64,000 nucleotides of DNA. Origin: Brachyhypopomus gauderio (taxonomy: Eukaryota; Chordata; Actinopteri; Gymnotiformes; Hypopomidae). Positions 61,801-64,000 of this stretch are shown here, piece by piece. Position 1 is the first letter of the stretch, and each line of letters starts with the position of its first letter. Location: positions 940,001 through 1,004,000 of the forward strand of contig NW_027506873.1 in the NCBI RefSeq assembly GCF_052324685.1, in the 5' to 3' direction. The notes beneath the pieces were generated by a model. It was given only the letters and a program-made list of their open reading frames with translations. It did not search any database and was not told the origin of the DNA. The position numbers and the translations under genes were made by a program.

Positions 61801-63841
61801 AGCCCCTCTTTCTTCACATGTTTGCCAATGCCAGTCACACCAATGCAGCACTCATGTTGGTTATGTCCTCACGTGTCACGTTTGATCAGATAAGGGATCA
61901 GCCAGGGTGCTGTCTTGATGTAATCAATGATTTACCACTTACGCTGCCAAAGTATGAATGAATGAAGTTATATGACTCTTTTCAAGGTCACTTTACAGTT
62001 TACAACTTTTACTTCCAGTGACATGCTGGTGTTCTATTCTCCCTTACAGAACAGATACAAATCTATATTTCATAACATTTCATGCATTTTTGTCAGAGAA
62101 CCTTTTGTTCCCTCTCTTGCACAGTGGATTGCGTAAGGCAGACAGTCCAGAGCCATGGGGTCAAAGGTCTGTACCGGGGTCTGAGTTCACTCCTTTATGG
62201 TTCCATCCCCAAAGCAGCAGTCAGGTAAACCAGTCCACTGATGTTTGTGGAAGTGAAACGGCTTTTGTAAATTTGTTAGCCTTATTTACTCTCATTTGCC
62301 CCTTTAACTACACGTGTCTCTTAGGTGTGGTTTATAAGTGTACATCACCGACTATAATTGCCAATCCAATCATCATTGGTGTGGTTTATCAGTGTACAAT
62401 CACGGATTATACTTGACATCCCTCTTAGTAATGGTGTGGTTTTCCTGAATCTCTGCAGGTTCGGTGTGTTCGAGTTCCTTAGCAACCAGATGAGAGACGA
62501 GTCTGGGAAGCTAGACAGCACGCGCGGCCTGGTGTGTGGCCTGGGCGCTGGCGTGGCTGAAGCTGTTGTCGTGGTGTGTCCTATGGAAACAATAAAGGTA
62601 TGTGAACCAGTGCAGACGTTTGTCTCCGCCCCGCCGCTCCCACCTCACCGCCCTCACCCCACTGCATCCTGGGTGTTTCCTGTCCTACTTTTGACACATG
62701 CTTAAATGAAGGTACTAGAAAAAAATCTGCTTAAAAACATGTACATGTAGCTTTCACAGAAATAAGAATTTGTTGAAATAAGATTCAAAGGTCAGATATC
62801 CTTGAGCTTGTCACTGTGATCATACATTAACAAGCATGAAGAAATTAGAGAGTGATTGATAAACTAATCAGTCATCTTTAAACTGTGACTTTCAGTTCTG
62901 TTTTTAATTGTTTATGCTTTTGATACCTCCAATTTCAGGTCAAATTTATCCACGATCAAACCTCTGCAAACCCCAAGTACCGAGGGTTTTTTCACGGCGT
63001 AAGAGAAATAGTCAGAACGCAAGGTTTGTGAAATGTACATGCATTGCCACCTACTGGAGGTTTATTATCAAGGTTAAGGTTTAAGAGATACTCAACCAAG
63101 GTCAGCTAAGGCCAAAGCAAGTTAAGTTTTAAAACTTAAAATCCTTTAATTTTGTCACCACTTTATTAATGGTATGTATAATACTGATTATACAAATATT
63201 TGCAATTTAGGTTTAATTCATCAAATGCAATGTTTTAATGCACTTTTAACATGTTTTACCCATGTCAGTTGTCCCATAATAAAAAGGAATCTAACAATTT
63301 AATTCTTTCCAGGGCTTAAAGGAACATATCAGGGATTGACTGCAACAGTACTGAAGCAGGGATCAAACCAGGCTATTCGATTCTTTGTTATGACATCCTT
63401 GAGAAACTGGTACAAAGGTCTGTGTTTCATTTGAGTGCTTTCTCTCCATATTCACCAGCTGTTGACTGACTTATATGTGCATGTCTGAATAAACATTATG
63501 TTAATTTCAAAACCAGGTGACAACCCTAACAAATCCCTAAACCCATTGGTGACTGGAATGTTTGGAGCCATAGCAGGAGCTGCTAGTGTGTTTGGAAACA
63601 CGCCACTTGATGTGATTAAAACTAGAATGCAGGTATGGTTGACCAGTTTCAAGGTCTATGGTCTAATCTGTCCTTATCTGAGAATATTGTGTCCAAAGCT
63701 AGTATTGGGCCATTGTGAAGCTAAGAGGATATGATTCCATGGTGTGTCTGTAAATGTTTGTTTTTAGGGCCTGGAGGCTCACAAATATAAGAGCACTATG
63801 GACTGTGCCATTAAGATCATGAAACATGAAGGACCAAAAGC
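58822..63841 (+). CDS. slc25a1: SLC25A1, mitochondrial citrate carrier (last exon outside window)
   Basis: Exons: 58822-58933, 61475-61582, 62125-62224, 62459-62597, 62939-63023, 63313-63417, 63517-63632, 63768-63841. All phases fit and give 279 residues plus two bases; roughly 30 residues remain beyond the window. The three mitochondrial-carrier signatures are present: [24 protein letters not shown]. The core [20 protein letters not shown] and [20 protein letters not shown] is nearly the same as I recall for human. It exchanges matrix citrate for cytosolic malate across the inner membrane and supplies acetyl units for lipid synthesis. The N-terminus ([20 protein letters not shown]) is longer than the human one. 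Teleosts often have two slc25a1 paralogues; I cannot tell which this is. Confidence 0.94.
58934..61474 (+). other. First intron of slc25a1, no feature recognised
   Basis: A 2.5 kb intron without an identified element or RNA gene. Several short frames, for example 60402-60596 and 60422-60703, show no recognisable content. The other large vdac3 intron region (56667-57796) is similarly empty. Confidence 0.5.
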
Positions 63842-63871
63842 GTAAGTGAACATGGCAGTGAGTGGGCAGGC

Positions 63872-64000
63872 ATACCATGACACCTACCTTGTAGTTATAC
63901 CATGACACCTTCCTTGTAGTTATACCATGACGCCTACCTTGTAGTTATACCATGACACCTACATTGTAGTTATACCATGACACCTTCCTTGTAGTTATAC
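63872..64000 (+). repeat. 25-26 bp minisatellite in slc25a1 intron, running off the window
   Basis: Units with 'taccatgacacctaccttgt' followed by agtta repeat at least five times, differing at single positions (acc/tcc, gcc). The array reaches the last base, so its full length is unknown. Confidence 0.9.

Overview
The window is vertebrate nuclear DNA, almost certainly from a teleost fish. It has small exons with GT-AG introns, five recognisable vertebrate housekeeping genes, many (GT)n tracts and minisatellites, and a dense load of Tc1, hAT, Harbinger and LINE elements typical of fish. I saw no bacterial operon, CRISPR array or rRNA gene. The species cannot be named from the sequence alone.

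Layout, left to right. (1) 1-8.3 kb: the 3' part of naa25 (NatB auxiliary subunit) on +, 12 exons, with a Tc1 remnant, a hAT element and an unclassified TIR element in its introns. (2) 8.3-11.1 kb: gene-poor. (3) 11.2-25.0 kb: complete brap (RING/ZnF-UBP E3 ligase) on -, 12 coding exons, tail-to-tail with naa25; its introns hold an intact Tc1-like transposon inside a LINE, a composite Tc1/hAT/LINE nest and two large minisatellites. (4) 25-28.5 kb: intergenic, with a LINE tail and a possible non-coding first exon for tor4a. (5) 28.5-38.9 kb: a Russian doll of elements: a Tc1-like transposon split by a 9.1 kb hAT-flanked block, which holds a 5'-complete L1 with a 15 bp target duplication, itself holding two smaller hAT elements and another TIR element. 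(6) 38.3-53.5 kb: four near-identical tandem units of 3.69 kb, each with a complete tor4a (torsin 4A) coding exon. (7) 53.5-57.9 kb: complete vdac3-like gene on -, convergent with tor4a. (8) 58.8-64.0 kb: slc25a1 (mitochondrial citrate carrier) on +, 8 coding exons, last exon beyond the window, divergent from vdac3.

The most notable finding is the tor4a amplification. One breakpoint of the repeated unit lies inside the hAT element just upstream, the other inside the terminal coding exon of vdac3. The nested elements therefore give a relative date: Tc1 first, then hAT, then amplification, then a Harbinger-like MITE in unit 2 only. No copy carries its own first exon or promoter within the unit; each starts with a splice acceptor right before the ATG, so one upstream exon may serve several alternative coding exons. 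A second point of interest is the 1.3 kb element that inserted exactly into a naa25 3' splice site and duplicated it.

The genes do not form a single pathway. naa25 acts in co-translational N-terminal acetylation, brap in Ras/MAPK signalling and ubiquitination, tor4a in the ER lumen, and vdac3 and slc25a1 in the outer and inner mitochondrial membranes. All exon borders come from reading splice sites and comparing with remembered vertebrate proteins; none has been checked against transcripts.
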